Positions 1 to 13,900 of a stretch of 64,000 bases of DNA are shown one piece after another; within the stretch, counting starts at the first letter, position 1; each line of letters opens with the position of its first letter. Source of the stretch: Sequoia sempervirens (Eukaryota > Streptophyta > Pinopsida > Cupressales > Cupressaceae). The notes under the pieces are model-generated. The model was given only the letters and a program-made list of their open reading frames with translations. It ran no database searches and was not told the origin of the DNA. The DNA is taken from assembly GCA_007258455.2 (NCBI GenBank), contig VDFB02000001.1, positions 15,211,747 through 15,275,746 of the forward strand. The letters run 5' to 3'. A program made the translations under genes and the position numbers.

Positions 1-1080
1 AAATAGAGGCACATTAGTTTACTTCCTAAATTTATATACATGTTTGCCATAATGTTTCCAACTATAACATCTGACAAATTCCCTACATATGTGCAAACTT
101 TACAATCATTACATTCCATCGATGACATCTGATTTGAAAACTCCTAACAAAAGTGGATATTCATGTTCAGAAATTTGCGTTCTCTTTGGTGATTGCTGGC
201 TTATTTGCATTTAATATTTGCGTTCTCTTTAGTGATTGCTATATAATGTTATGGAGAAATAAATGCTATACAGAACAACAAAGATCATTTTTCTTTCGTT
301 TTGTGCAAGGATCAAGACAGGAAGGTAGGGGTAGTGTATTTAAGAGGAAAAGGAGTGGCACAATTACTTTCTCTTGACTTTTGGGCACATCTTTTATACT
401 TGTTAAATGTATTTGCTTGAAAGTTGGACCTTTTCAAATGGATTCCCTCAAAGCTGCATTAATGTGCTGACCTTCACCTTGTTATGATGTTTTGAATTAT
501 TTTTTTGAAAAATATTTAGTCTTACAATGAAGAATGTCGTTTCTTGTGCTCCTTTCGAAAAGTAGATTTAACACTACATTTACATTAAATTTTTATTTAT
601 TTTTTGATTTTTTGCATTAAGAGAAACTTTGATCTTTTTTTTTTAAAGTGTTTGTTCTTGGTTGATATTTGCTTTAAAAATTTGGTGGAAATTAGGATTC
701 TTATGAATTCTTCATTCATTAGTTAAAAGAACCATTACTATTTTTTCATTTAAAATCATTTTATGGTTTAAAGTAAAGGTTTAAAATGATAACTTGATTT
801 TTGTGTCCTTTTCTCTTATAGGAATAGGAATAGTGAAAGAAAAGGTACAAAACCAAACAAAGCACAACAAAGGTACAAAGGTACAACGAACAACAAAGTG
901 AACAAGGTACAAGGAAAGTGAAAAGTCAACAAAGGTACAAAGGAAAGTAAGGGAAACAAAGGAAAGCGAAGGTGAAGTGAAGAGAGAAAATGAAAGGAGA
1001 AGAAATGAAGATGGTGGCTTGAGAAAATTAAAGTGTTTTTTAACACTTAGTGTTCATTTTAAACACTTTTCATGAAATTG
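1..1080. other. Left flank without recognisable gene
   Basis: AT-rich DNA with only short open frames and no recognisable domain or splice structure on either strand. A purine-rich tract lies at about 826-1020. The region precedes the point, near 1080, where collinear inverted similarity to 18060 and leftwards begins. It may be upstream sequence of element A or host DNA; the sequence does not decide. Confidence 0.6.
826..1020 (+). repeat. Purine-rich AGGTACAA/GGAAAG tract
   Basis: About 200 bases of almost pure A/G with scattered C, built from loose repeats of AAAGGTACAA and GGAAAGTGAA. The reverse strand is open for 76 codons only because the tract is pyrimidine-rich there, giving a Leu/Phe/Ser-rich peptide that looks non-coding. 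Confidence 0.7.
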
Positions 1081-3225
1081 TTATCTCTTGCTCTTAGGAC
1101 ACTAATTTTCATTTAGGGTTTAAAAGGAACACTTTTTTTTTTCATTTGCAAAGGGATAAAATCAAAACTTAGACACTTAATCGATTTCAATTTGGGCTAA
1201 AATTGAACAAGGCAATTTCTCACACTTCATTTGGTACTCTAAAAAATGAATCAAATCATTGCTTGGAAGGATAAAATGAATGTGTGCCTTTGTTTTTTTG
1301 TAATTATTTACACAAAGTAATATCATCAAAAGACATATGCGCTTCTCTCATGCCTCACGGTGATCTTGAGAATCAAAGGGTTTTGGTGACACTAAGTTGC
1401 ATAAATAATTTCCCATATACATTTCAATTTGGGTTTAAAATTAAACAATATATTGTGCGAGTGTGAGTAGGGGCATTTTCATGTATATTCTCTTTCTTTG
1501 TGCCATCAAAGATTGATCAAGTTACGAATTTTGTATTTGCTTGCTTTTGTTTATCCTAGAGGGCCTGCCTTGGGGAAAAAGTACTCACCCAAGGGAATGA
1601 CTCAACCGGTAACACTCTAAAGCCAAGAGTATTTCCAACTGAGATATAAATGTGGATATTGGAAGAAATGCCAATATCACGTGGTTGACTCCGACAAGAT
1701 GGATCCGAAAGGGGACTCTTGCCATGTTGGTTCAACTCCTATGAACGAAAAGTCCTTACTAGAACCCATGTGCTAGAATTTTCCAAAATCCTTAATTTAT
1801 TTATTGATGCAAGAACGGTCATTCTGAAGCCGCCCCACACTTTTACGGTCTTTAGTAGAAATTGAAAACATGCCATGGGAGTTTCATGGGTGTTGATGCT
1901 TGGCTGCCCCATATAAGTGAGTGTCGTGGAGGGGAGCCAATGGGGTCAAGCATCTAACCATTCGCTAAAGATAAGCATAGCTGGACTTGTCCAAGTGGGG
2001 ATTCAACAAATATTGTCTTACACATCCATAGGGTTTTGTGCTTGTTTTTGGTTTGAAAACATAGTGTTGTATTCGAAAACATTTGCAAACAAACACTTAA
2101 CAATATCATTCAAATTTCAAACCCTTTTGGAGACAAATTCCATTGAATCAATCCATATGTCATTGCTTTCCCTTGGGATTCACATCCTTAGAGGTTTCTA
2201 AACATTGGATTATATCTCAATTTGTCTCTTTAAGTAAACAATAGGAAACCCTTGCCTTAAGTTCATTAAATTTCTAGATAACATATCTTGTGGAGTTTGA
2301 AGAAATTAAGACATTGGACATCTTAGCTTGAAAACTTAATCAAAGAAAGTGTTTTTGGTAAACTAAAGCCATTAAGCAAAGCTAAGCAAAATGAATTTTC
2401 ATGTGTGATTGGAGACTCACAAATCCCAAAGCAAAAATCATTGGAAATCCGAAAATTAATGTTCAAATGAAATCTTTCTTGGTTACAAAGGTCTTTAGGA
2501 AGAATTTGCATGCTCTTCAATACCTAGGTCTAGGAAAACAAAGTGTCTTTTTAGGTTCACCTAAGGATCAAAACAAATCAAGCCTCTTTCATCCATCTCA
2601 CAAATCATCTTTTGGAAAATCTTGAAATTATCCTTAATACTAGGCTTTGTGGCAAAATAAAAAATCATCCAAAACATTGAGACCATATCCTTGAAAATAT
2701 TACCAAAATCACCTTTGGCTAGGAATGTGTAAATGCATCCTTTTGCATATCCTTAGTCAAAGTTATCCAAATCATCTAGCCTAGCTTAGTATATGTAGAT
2801 GAATCCTTGTCCATATGCTTAGCAAAAAGCTATCATCTTGTTTGAATAGGTGTGAGTAGATGCATCCTTCTCTTCACACATATTCAAGAAGTCATCCTTT
2901 GAACAAATCCATCCCTTAGATCATTATCAAACATCTTAGGGTCCATTTGTTCAAAATCAAAACAAAGTCAAAATCAAAGTCAAGGACAAAATCCCAAATC
3001 TTAAATCTAATCAAAATCCAAGTCCTAAAGCCTAGTGTCTTACTCAAGATTTATCGAAAGTCACAACATCCATATCATCACCTTTGATCCTCAAACACAT
3101 CCTAAAAATTTCAATTTGGGACATAGAATAGAGATTAATCCAAAGAATCAAGAGATTCATCTCCCATATTCTCAAATATTGATCCTTGTTTTATGGTTCT
3201 CACTAGATCTTAATACAAGAAGAGT

Positions 3226-5577
3226 ATGGAAACCAACAAAGAAACACCCGCTTCAAGTGATCTTAGCCAAACCTACGCAGAAATGAATCTAGCAGAATCA
3301 AGCAATCCATTGACCCTCTCATCATCACAAAATCCACAAGAAGAAAACCAAGGAGAGGACCCTACTTTTGGAATGTCTCATTAGGAAATGACAGAAATGC
3401 TCCAAAATCCGGATAATCATCGAATCATCAAAGTCATGATGAGACTTAACCCTTCATTATACATGCTTGAATTAGCAAAACAAGGGGCCAAGTTGCCTTT
3501 GGATTTTGATGTGAGTACCATAGTGGAGACATCATTTCCACCAATCTCATCCACCCCTATCACACCCATCATATCTCAACCACCTGTCATAGCATCCAAC
3601 ACGATCCCAAATCTGCCACCACTACCACCAAAACCAAACTTAGCAAGATGATATGACATTGTGCTAAAGGCTCACCAAGCCTACCAAAAGGCTATCTGAC
3701 AATATCTAGCCACACAACAAGAAAGATAAGCTCAACAAGCCTCTCAAGCTGCCCAAGCCTCTCAAGATACCCAACAAACAACTGTTGAGAACAAGGATCA
3801 AGATCAATCCATCATTGAGCACCTTGAAGTTGTGTCTACTCCATCCAATGATCAAATGAACATATGTCAAGAGTCACTTCTCAATCATGATCAAAATCCA
3901 CCAACAATACCCAACAATGATCCAATTCAAGAAATGTCAACATCATTTGACCCTATGGTTGAAGATATTAGAAATCTCTCTACCGTAATTGTTGAAAAAA
4001 ATGTTCAAGATCTATCCATCAATAAAGATATTTTCACTTCATCCAATGAGGCATCGACCAATGATCATGTTGAAAATGTATCTACATCACCTAATGAGGT
4101 AGAGGGCATATCTCAAGAATTTATTCTAAAGTATGATCAATGTCTTTCACCAAAGTATAGCAATGGTCCTTTCCAAGACATATTGACATCCTTCGACCTC
4201 ATGATTGTTGATATTGAAGGAATCTTCAACTCGACACCTAATCCAAGTCCACTCAAAGATCATGAAGATATTAAGGCACTTTCCATGCATAATGAAGATA
4301 TCCAAGAGCCATTTGTAAGCAGTCCATCCTTTGAAACTGACCCATGTCAAGAACTTGATCCAAAGCATGTCGAAAGCAACTTCGAAATCATTCAAGATCA
4401 AGAATTTGTATCTTCAAGATACTATAATGATCTAATGGACACTCTCCTATCTATGCAAGATGCACATACTCCTCCATTTACCCATGAGATGCTTTCTACA
4501 AATGGACACGTAGATGATCTTCATCCAGAACAAGATATTTTCACACAAAAAGAGGAGATTATTAACTCCTACAGTCAAACAGAGTTATCAACATCAGGAT
4601 CAGATATATCCCAAACTCAGATTGAGGAAATCATGAATTAAGATATCAAACATTATCCAATAAAGGAAGAAAATTAGACAGAACAATATAATCTAGAGTT
4701 AGTAGAGCGGAAAATTGAAACAATGTCATCTATAGTGGTCATTTGTCAGAGCATGTTTATTGAACAAGATATCTCAAAACAAGTAGAATCAAGGAATGAA
4801 GGTGATACTATCACCATACTGGGGGAAAATTCGTATCAAGCAAATGTCAACATAGGGAGCATGAAGAATCCTTATGATGAAACTGATGTCAATACTACAA
4901 CTAGTCACGCCATGAATCTTCATCCACCCATTACCCCATCCACGAATTGGGACCAATGTCAAAATAAATATTTGAATCAAATTACAAAGAACATTATTAG
5001 ATCAAAAGAAACTAAGAAGCATAATGGACAAATCAAATACAAATGGATACCAAAGAATACAAAGAAAGATCATACCTATCAAGCTCCATCAGTCAAAGAA
5101 ACTATGGGGCAAAATAAAACAGGGAAAAGTATCCATCAAAGATGTTCACAAAAGAAAAAGTAGGCTTTTCAAGTGATGTACAAAGTGTATCAAGCAGTTG
5201 GTCCTAATTCCATGTACACTTCCATATCCACCCATCCTTTCTCATCTTCCCAAGTTTGGAGAGTCAAAGATTCCAAGCTATCAACCAATCCATCTTTTAT
5301 CCCTAAACAAACTCCATCCACGCCTCCACGCATGATATCCAATTTTCAAATTGACCATGTATTGTCAATGACCCTTCATCATAAGAATTCAAAGGGCACT
5401 CTATCGCGATGTGCGTACAAAGAAAAAGTTAACTCTGGTATCGACGAAGCAGATCAAGAATCCCAAAAGTTGCATTCAAGTGCATGTATCTTAGCAAAGA
5501 AGATCCTTCAAGTAGGATATAGATGGAACATTATGATAGGGTCATCTACATCAGCAACACCTCATGATTCAACATGA
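3226..5577 (+). pseudogene. Long gag-like frame of element A, broken by seven stops
   Basis: From an ATG at 3226 one reading frame runs 784 codons to a TGA at 5575, interrupted only by in-frame stops at 3382, 3649, 3697, 3727, 4639, 4675 and 5161. No frameshift is needed. The product is hydrophilic: a Ser/Gln/Asn-rich start, a Pro-rich stretch near 3540-3640, a Gln/Ala-rich stretch near 3660-3790, then a long acidic part with motifs such as QEPFVSSPSFETDPCQELD. The last 40 codons (ILAKKILQVGYRW) resemble the zinc-binding region at the start of Ty3 integrases, a weak match. The minus-strand copy in element B keeps the same acidic part and the same end, which argues that this frame was once translated. 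I do not recognise the central part. Confidence 0.65.
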
Positions 5578-8434
5578 GCTTAAAATCTTTCAAAAAAATT
5601 AAAAAAATCAAAAAAGTAAAAAATCCAAAAAAATCAGAAAAAGGATTGAAAATAGTAAAGATAAAAATCATCCTCTAGTGAAAACCACTATGGTGGCACT
5701 TTGGGAAATACCATGATGAAAACCTAGCAAATAGGCATCATGTGTAGAATCGAACATCTATGTGCGCTAGTTCAGTTGAAAGCATCTCATCCCATCCATA
5801 ATAAATCAAGCATTCCATCCATCTTATCCATAATAAATCCATCCATCCATGAACCATTTATCCAATCCATTCGCATATATCTGCATCGATCATCCAAGTT
5901 ATCTTGATCTTGATGAAATTTTGGGGCACACTTGGTTATGGTAATCATCTTGATAGGGGTCATTTTCATTGATCCTATCCTATGCATTATTATCTGAGCC
6001 ATGAAGCATTATCCAATGAGCATTTTTTTATCCAAATACTTTATCTTATCGCAAGATAATCCTTGGCATCCTTTTCATGCTTTCCATATCCATCCATCCA
6101 TACACTTATCCAAGCATCCACCCATCACATTCCATACATTGCTAGACACTGGGGGCAGATATTTACATCTTGCTTCAAGAGTAAATCTTGATCTATACCC
6201 TCCAACTTATGTGGTGATCTGAACATTGGAAAACATGAAATCAAATTGGTCAAAGCATTTGTGATCCAAAATCCAAATCACTATCCCATGGCATATTTTG
6301 ACGAACAAACATCCCTTATCAGTCTTCATCTTTCATCGAACATCAATCCAAGAATTCATTATCAGTTGCATCTAAGTTGCACGTCAAACACCACATCAAA
6401 TCATTCAAACAAATTTTGTTCCAAATCAAGCTTTATCAATCCTTATCAATTGAATCCAATACAAAAATCATCATCTTAGGATATCATTGTGTTGCTTAAC
6501 ACTATCCTTGCATTGTTGTGCATCCTCAACAATGTTATCATCATCATCAATCCATTGATTTGATCAGTCAACCTTAGCTTGGTTTTCAGTAAAAAAATAT
6601 AAACAAAGCACTGATATCATCACACATATCCTTATCCAAATTATCAAAATCATGCAAAAATCCAAGAAACATTCAAGAATCAGAAAAATATCAAAAACAT
6701 TGGAATCTGAACTACGTAGTCTCTGAGCTTGAACGTAGGCAAGGTTGATCTTTGATCATCCCCCGAGACATTTAGGTTAGTCCTATAGGAGTCTGTCATA
6801 ATAAACTGACATCTCATCATGTATATCGTCATATGTCTATAAATCGGTCAAGTCGTCAGTCGAACTACGTGGTCTCTGCGTGTATAACACAAGCAAGGAT
6901 AATTTGTTGATCAACCCCCGAGGCCCCTAGGATAGGTCTTTAGGTTAGTATCTTGGTCAAAATCTCAGAAAATCCCAAAAACATTGGAAAATTGAAAAAT
7001 CAAAACATTTGAAAATCTTGAAAAAATACCAAAAATAGCCTCAAAACATTGTAAAACTCCAAAAACATCCAAATATTTGAAAAAAAACCCATCCACCTCA
7101 TCTCGCTTGCACCTAAAATAAGCACCACTCATAATAAACTGATCATCATCCTCTACCTTTGGTGAAACAATTAGAAACAAGTCTTGTAGCTTAAAAGAGT
7201 AAAAACTCAAAAGCGTCAAGTCTCAAGTCTCAATTAGTATGTAAACAAGTTGGTCAAGTCTTTGTGTCAATAGTCCATCATCCAAACAGTCCCATATCAA
7301 TCATTTGATAACATCATGTCCTAGGATGAATCCTTCCTACAAGGAGCATTATTTATTAGAAAGAACATTTTGGATAAACGAAATGACGTGCCGCCATCCA
7401 CTAACATGTCCTAGGATGTATCCTTCCTACAATGGGCATTATCTTTTGGCAATAAGTTTTGGTTCTTATCCTTAAAAACACATTCCCTTTTGGTTAGCGG
7501 TATTGAAGAACATCAACTTGTTTGTGTGCTTTATCTTTTTCTTTTTGACTTATCTTATTGTGCTTAGTCCAAGGACCTCTCGATGATATCCGAACAAAGG
7601 ATTTAGAGAGATAGGAATGGGGCAACGATCATTATCCTTTTATCTGTTGTGCTTGTTGGATGTTCTTGTAAAATAACTTGGCAAATACTTGCTTTGTTAG
7701 ATATGTATAGAGGATTTTTTGGATAGCTTGTTGATTATTGCATTGATTGGTTATACCTTTCTGTGTCTTGGTCCGAGGTGTTTAAAACTTCTAAAGTGCA
7801 TCCTAGCAAGGTTTTCGTATGTCAGGTGTGAACAAGAATACTCCTATCTATTTGTTGAGTCAAATTCCATCACACTAAGTACAATGCCATCTTGGTCCTT
7901 TATACCTTGATGCATCATGCTTAGGTGTGTTATCAAACATAAAGTAAGTGACCCTTTTAAAATCCCAATCCTTAATAAGCAAATCATCCATTTCTCATCA
8001 TAATTTCTCATCATCATCTCTCATAATGTTGCTTGTTGGACCCTCTTTTCATCATCTAATGTCTTCCACACTAACATCACAACATAAATAGTTAATCATC
8101 ATCACCAATACATCCATCATGCATCCATCCTACATCCATCGAGCATTCATATCATCATCATAATATATATTTGTTAGTCTAAGCATCTACATAAATCATC
8201 CATTGCATAATCATAGCATATCACATCATCAATCTCATCCATCTCATATCATATCATCATTTAAGTTGTTTAGGATAATATAGATTTGTTATTCTAAGCA
8301 TCTTAAAATCATCTCATTTGCATCATCGTCCATAACAGGTGCTTCTTTCCATGGGGCATCTGAAAATTAGAATTTTTTTGATTTTGATCGTGACAAGTTT
8401 ATTCTTTGAACCAACGCAACAAGTACATTGCTTC
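5578..8434 (+). other. 3' non-coding part of element A
   Basis: No coding potential. The first 1.5 kb is collinear with element B. 6640-7090 is rich in CAAAAACATT/AAAATC repeats, and 7980-8330 is rich in CATCATCATC/CATCCATC. A 91 bp direct repeat lies at 7314-7445. The region ends at the polypurine tract, as expected for the untranslated 3' part of an LTR element. Confidence 0.55.
7314..7445 (+). repeat. Pair of 38 bp direct repeats, 91 bp apart
   Basis: CATGTCCTAGGATGAATCC at 7314 recurs as CATGTCCTAGGATGTATCC at about 7405, each followed by TTCCTACAA and GCATTAT. The two copies differ at a few positions. Confidence 0.75.
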
Positions 8435-8447
8435 AAAGAGGAAAAAA
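8435..8447 (+). promoter_or_regulatory. Polypurine tract of element A
   Basis: AAAGAGGAAAAAA sits directly before the TG that opens the LTR at 8448. This is where plus-strand DNA priming starts in LTR retroelements, and it marks 8448 as the start of a 3' LTR. Confidence 0.7.
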
Positions 8448-9409
8448 TGTAGACATGCAAAATTAACATTATGCATTCAATCGGTTCATTCATTAACTAA
8501 ACTAGATTTCACATTAGGTCCATTCATCAATTAATCAGGTTCACTTCCATCCATTCATTAGGTAATCTCATCTCCTAAGGTCATTTATTTAAAATCAAAT
8601 AAACATTATCATCAACCTTTTAATAAATCAAATGGCCATTTAATCAAATCCCAAATCATATTACATCATTTTCTGATTTAAATAAATCAAATATCCAAGT
8701 CCTAAAAGTCAAACTCACCTAATCATCATTAAGCTAACCTAATCCTAATTAGCCTAACCTAACCCACCCACTTGCATTCTCTAGATTTAGCCACTTGCAC
8801 AAATAAATCAATTTATTGATTTATTAAAACCCTCATTTTCACTCAACATGGCCCTCAAATTTGAAAATCATGACAAGTTGATTTGTCCCTCCAACATTGC
8901 ATTTATTGCTCTTTTTCTTGTCTCCCTCTTTAAATTTATTGTCAAATTTGAATTCAAATTCTCCTTCTCATGGGCACACTTCCCAAATCTTGCACATCCA
9001 TTGGCCTATCACCATTTGAAAAGTGGCCTCTTCTCATTGGTGGATCTTTAGTCCCACATTCACCCTCTTGGCCAATCTCTCATCAAGAAAATCTATAAAA
9101 GAAGGCCTTAATCCTTATTCATGGATACACAACTTTTATGCAAGGTTACTCTCTTGGTTTGAGAACTCATCTTGCTCTTCATCCTATTTGCATTTGCATG
9201 ATCTTAAGCTTTTATCAAGGATTGGGAAAGGGTCACTTGCACATGTGACACCAATCCACTATGGAATAGGTAACTTGTTAATTGCTTTCATTATGCTTTT
9301 AGTCTTTTCTTATCATTTTTTGCATTTTGAAGCATTTACAAGATATTTCATAGGGTCATTCTTGAGAAATTTGTAAGCTACTAACCTTGTATGAAGTTTA
9401 GTTTTTGCA
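8448..9409 (+). repeat. 3' LTR of element A
   Basis: Starts TGTAGACATGC straight after a polypurine tract and matches, in inverse orientation, the LTR at 20697-21700. The best preserved blocks are the first 60 bases, the TATA region and GGATTGGGAAAGGG near 9221. A TATA box (CTATAAAA, 9093-9100) fits an LTR promoter. The end is uncertain by about 25 bases: the last CA before inverted similarity to element A begins is at 9408-9409. Open frames here (8848-9376) are not considered coding. Confidence 0.7.
9093..9100 (+). promoter_or_regulatory. LTR TATA box
   Basis: CTATAAAA about 640 bases into the LTR. The counterpart in the minus-strand LTR reads CTATAAAT near 20990-20998. Confidence 0.6.
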
Positions 9410-9953
9410 GATTTCAAAAGTATGCACCACAATGACGATCAGTTTATTATGGATGATTGATTATCGTGGGTGAAAACAAAATGGTACAGATGGATTTTTT
9501 TAAATATTTGGTTGTTTTTGACATTTTTGGAATATTTTGAGGCTATTTTGGTATTTTCAAGATTTTACAAATGTTTTATTTTTTGGATTTTTAGTTTCGA
9601 TGTTTTGGATTTTGATGCTTTTGAATATTTTTGGATTTTGATGTTTTTTGAATGCTTTTGGATTTTTTTTGTTTTTTGAATGTTTTTGGATTTTGTGTTT
9701 TTTGAATGTTTTTTGATTTTGATGTCTCAGGGGCTGATCAAAGTTTAGCCTTGCCTTTATTTAAGCTTAGAGACGATGTAGTTTGAATACCATGTTTTTG
9801 ATGTTTTTCTAACTTTTTGAGTGTTTTTGGATTTTCACATGATTTTGACAATTTGGATATGGATGTGTGTGACGATATCAATGATTTTTTTAGGATTTTG
9901 TTGAAAACCAAGCTAAGGTTGATTGATCAAATCGATGGATTAATGATGATGAT

Positions 9954-10125
9954 GATAACATTGTTGAGGATACACAATAATGCAAGGATTTGATTGATCA
10001 GGATTGATGATGATAACATTATTGAGGATGCACAACAATGCAAGGATTGATTGATTAGGATTGATGATGATAACATTGTTGAGGATGCACAACAATGCAA
10101 GGATAGTGTTAAGCAACACAATGAT
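9954..10125 (-). repeat. 57-58 bp tandem triplication in element B
   Basis: Three units beginning at GATAACATT (9954, 10012, 10069), each carrying TTGAGGATGCACAACAATGC or a near variant. Element A has one such unit (about 6508-6545, reverse complement), so the expansion happened in B after the copies separated. The minus-strand open frames here are by-products of the repeat. Confidence 0.85.
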
Positions 10126-10986
10126 CGGGAAGGATATCCCAAGATTATGGATTGATTGGATTCGATTGGTCAGGATTGTTGAATCTTGGTTTGGAACAAA
10201 ATTGTTTTGAATGATTTGATGTGACGTCGAGGTGAAAATTAGATGTGACTGATAGTAATTTCTTGGCTTGATGTTCGATGAAAGATGAAGCTTGATAAGG
10301 AACATTTTCTCATCAAAATATGTCATGGGCTAGTGATTTGGATTCTAGATTACAAATGCTTTGAATAGTTTGGTTTCATGTTTTCCAATGTTTGTATCAC
10401 CATATAAGTTGGAGGATATAGATCAAGATTTATTCTTGAAGCAAGATGTAAATATCTGCCCCCAGTGTCTAGCAATGTATGGAATGTCATGGGTGGATTC
10501 TTGGATAAGCGTATGGATGGATGGATAAGATAAGCTGTTCAGATAAAGAATGCTCATCAGATAATGCTTCATGGCTCAGATAATTCTACATAGGATAGGA
10601 TCAATGAAAACAGACCATGTCAAGATGTTTACCATAAGCAAGCGTAAAGTGTGCACCAAACTTTGTCAAGATCAAGATAACTTGGACCATGGATGTAGAT
10701 GGATGAAAATGGATTGGATAAATGGCTCATGGATGGATGGATTTATTATGGATAAGATGGAATGGTAGATTTATTATGGATGGGATGTGATGCTTCCACC
10801 TGAACTAGTGCACATAGATGCTCAATTCTATACATGATGCCTATTTTCCAGGTTTTCATCATGGTACCTGACCAAAGCACCGCCCATGCAGTTTTCACTA
10901 GAGGACGATTTTTTTCTTTACTGTTTTCAATCCTTTTTCTAATTTTTTTGGATTTTCATATTTTTTGTTTTTTCTGATAGATTTTA

Positions 10987-13900
10987 GGCTCATGCTAAAG
11001 CACAAGGTGTTGCTGATGTAGATGCTCCTTTCATAATGTGCCATCGATATCCTGCTTGAAGAAGTTTCTTTGCTAAGATACTTGCACTTGAATACAACTT
11101 TTGAGATTCCTGATCTACTTCATTGATACCAGAGTTGACTTTGTCTTTGTGTGCACATCATGATAAAGTTCCTTCTAAATCCTTATGATGATACACCTCT
11201 TATCCCTAAACACACTACTTGATACACTTTGTACGTCACTTGAAAATCCTGCTTTTGCTTTTGTAGACATCTTTGATGGATACTTTTCCCTTTTTTTATC
11301 TTGCCCCATAGTTTCATTTATTGATGGAGTTTGATAGGGATAATCTTTCTTTGTATGTTTTTGTATCCATGTGTATTTAATTTGTCCATCATGCTTTGCT
11401 TCTTTTTCTTTGATAACGTTCTTTGCGCTTTGATTCAAATCTTTCTTCTGATGTTGGCCCCAATTTGTGGATGGGGTGATGGGTGGATGAAGATCCATGA
11501 CATAGCTAGTTGTAGTATTGACACTAGTTTCATCATAAGGACTCTTCATGCTCCCTATGTTGATGTTTTCTTGAGACATAGTTGCCCCCAGTATGATGGT
11601 AGTAGCATCTTTGTTCTTTGATTTTGCTTGTTTTGATATGTCTTGTTCAATAAGCATGCTTTGATAAATGACCACTATAGATGATGTTATTTCTATTGGA
11701 TGCTCTGCTAACTCTAGATTATACTATTCTATTTGACTTGTTTCCTTGAGTGGATAATGCTGGATATCTGCATACCTGATGTCCTCAGTCTGAATTTGGG
11801 ATATATCTAATGCTGATGTTGACAACTCAATAACCTACTTTTTTTGTGTAATAATGTCAGGAGTAAAAGAATCATGTTCTGAATGAAGATCATCTATGTG
11901 TCCATCCATAGAAAGCATCTCACGGGTAGATGGAGGAGTATGTGCTACATGGATATGATCATCTTGCATAGATAGGAGAGTGTCCATTAGATTATTGTAG
12001 TATCTTGAAGATATAAATTCTTGATCTTGAATGATTTCAAGATTGTTTTTGACATGCTTTGGATCAAGTTCTTGACATGGGTCGGTTTCAAAGGATGGAT
12101 TGCTTACAAAGGGTTCTTGGATGTCATCATTAGTCATGGTAATTGGTTCAATATCTTCAAGTGTCGATTTCAAGGTTCCTTCAATATCTGTAACCATGAG
12201 GTCAAAGGGGGTCAACATGTCTTGGAAAGGACCATTGCTAGACTTTAGTGGAAGATTTTGATCTTGCTTTGGAATAAATTCTTGAGATATGTCCTCTAAC
12301 TCATTAGGTGATGTAGAGACATTTTCAATACAATCATTGGTCGATCGATCGTGCATTATGTTAATAGGATCGAATAATCCTAACACTCCTTGAAATAAAT
12401 TGCTAAAAAGTGGCTCTTGATGTATAGTGAGTTGATCATCAAATGGGGTGGAAACATCTTCAAGGTGCTCATCGATGGAGAGGTTTTTATCATTGGTTTC
12501 AATAATTTTGGTGGAGGGATTTCCAATGTCTTCAACCATAAGGTCAAATGATGTTGAAATTTATTGAATTGGATCATTGTTGGTTTGTGGATTTTGATCA
12601 TGCTTGAAAAGTGACTCTTGACATATGTTGATTTGATCTTCAGACGAGATAGAAACATTTTCAATGTGCTCTTTGATGGATAGATCTTGATCATTGCTTT
12701 CAGCAATTATGGTGGGGAGATTTTCAATGCTATCACTAGTGGTTGAATGTTCATCGTTATCCCTAATAGTTACCTTTTTTTTGTTTGTGCTTGTGTTTGT
12801 TGGGTAGCTTGAGAGGCTTGTTTAGCTTGAGAGGCTTGTTGCACTTGTTGAGCTTGTGTTGCTTGTTGTGTGGCTAGATATTGTTGGATGGCCTTTTGGT
12901 AGGCTTGGTGAGCTTTTAGCGCAATGTTATATTGTCTTGCTGCATTTTGTTTTGGTGGTAGTGATGGTGGATTTGGAATTGTGCTGGATGTAGTGACAAG
13001 TCATTGAGATACATTTGGGGTGATCGTGAGGGTTTGAGATATGATGGGATTGATCGAGATGATGGGAATGGTTGGAATGACCAAGGTGACAGGTCTTTGG
13101 GAGACCATATTTTGATTTTTTGGGATTGATGTTGTTATTTAATTAGATACCATCTGTTGGTGCGATGTTGATGTTATATTCAAAGTATTTGATGTGATGG
13201 CTTGATTGGTGTTAGGTGGATTGATTTGGATGGAGTGATTGGTGCTAGGTAAAGGGGGAATCCCTAAACCAAGGAATGATGTTGATATGGGTAATGGTGG
13301 TGGAGATGTCTCTTGGCACAATGACTAAATTATTTTGGTAAGTGTAGCAATTTGATCTCACCAAATTTGATCTTGATTTCCATCTTGAATCACTTGATAT
13401 ACTTGATTTGGTTTTTGTTCAAGCAGAATTGGGATGCATACTTATGGTTTTTGAATGGGATCATGGAAAAATTGATTTTGGACAATGTTATGATTTGGGA
13501 TGATGTTTAGATTTGGCATGATAGGTTGAAATTGAACATTGTTGGTGTTGGGAATCACATTGCCTTGATTTAGGTAACTTTTATTTTGCATGGAGTTACC
13601 TTGACTTGGATTAATACATGGATTTGTTAACATCTTGTTTGGACTTTAAACAAAATTTGTATGATTCGCAAACATATTTATCCCAAATTTTTATGGATTC
13701 ATGTTTGGTAAAGTTGTACTTGGTACATTGACATTTGGCATGTTGGGATTTGATGAGATGACATTGTTCGTTTGAAGGCTCATGCATTGATTGTTCGATT
13801 GATAGATTTGTAGTTTTGGATTTAGATCTACCATCGGGAAAGGTGTTCCAATCTTTTGACTAGGCATACACACATTTGTACTATTGATGTTAGTAGAAGG

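Larger units (their letters stand above)
1080..9409 (+). mobile_element. Element A: 3' part of a decayed LTR retrotransposon
   Basis: Plus-strand element whose internal part carries a gag-like frame (3226-5577), about 2.9 kb of 3' non-coding DNA, a polypurine tract (8435-8447) and a 3' LTR (8448-9409). Roughly 1080-7150 matches 9420-18060 in inverse orientation, block by block: 1440-2060 with 17100-17680, 3540-5570 with 10990-13090, 5590-6540 with 10000-10940, and 6690-7140 with 9420-9790. The 5' LTR must lie left of the window or be lost. No reverse transcriptase was recognised, so the element may be non-autonomous or heavily deleted. The left limit is approximate. Confidence 0.7.

Noticed and set aside
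4147..4401. Minus-strand 84-codon frame
   Set aside because: Mirror of the gag-like frame of element A; its inverse-strand twin at 12021-12248 is the same shadow in B.
7980..8330. CRISPR-like or satellite array
   Set aside because: CATCAT/CATCCATC simple sequence only; no spaced repeats of constant length, and the DNA is eukaryotic.
9927..10326. Minus-strand frames of 71 and 128 codons
   Set aside because: The repeated ALLCILNNVIII peptide comes from the 57 bp triplication; the frame is not conserved in element A.
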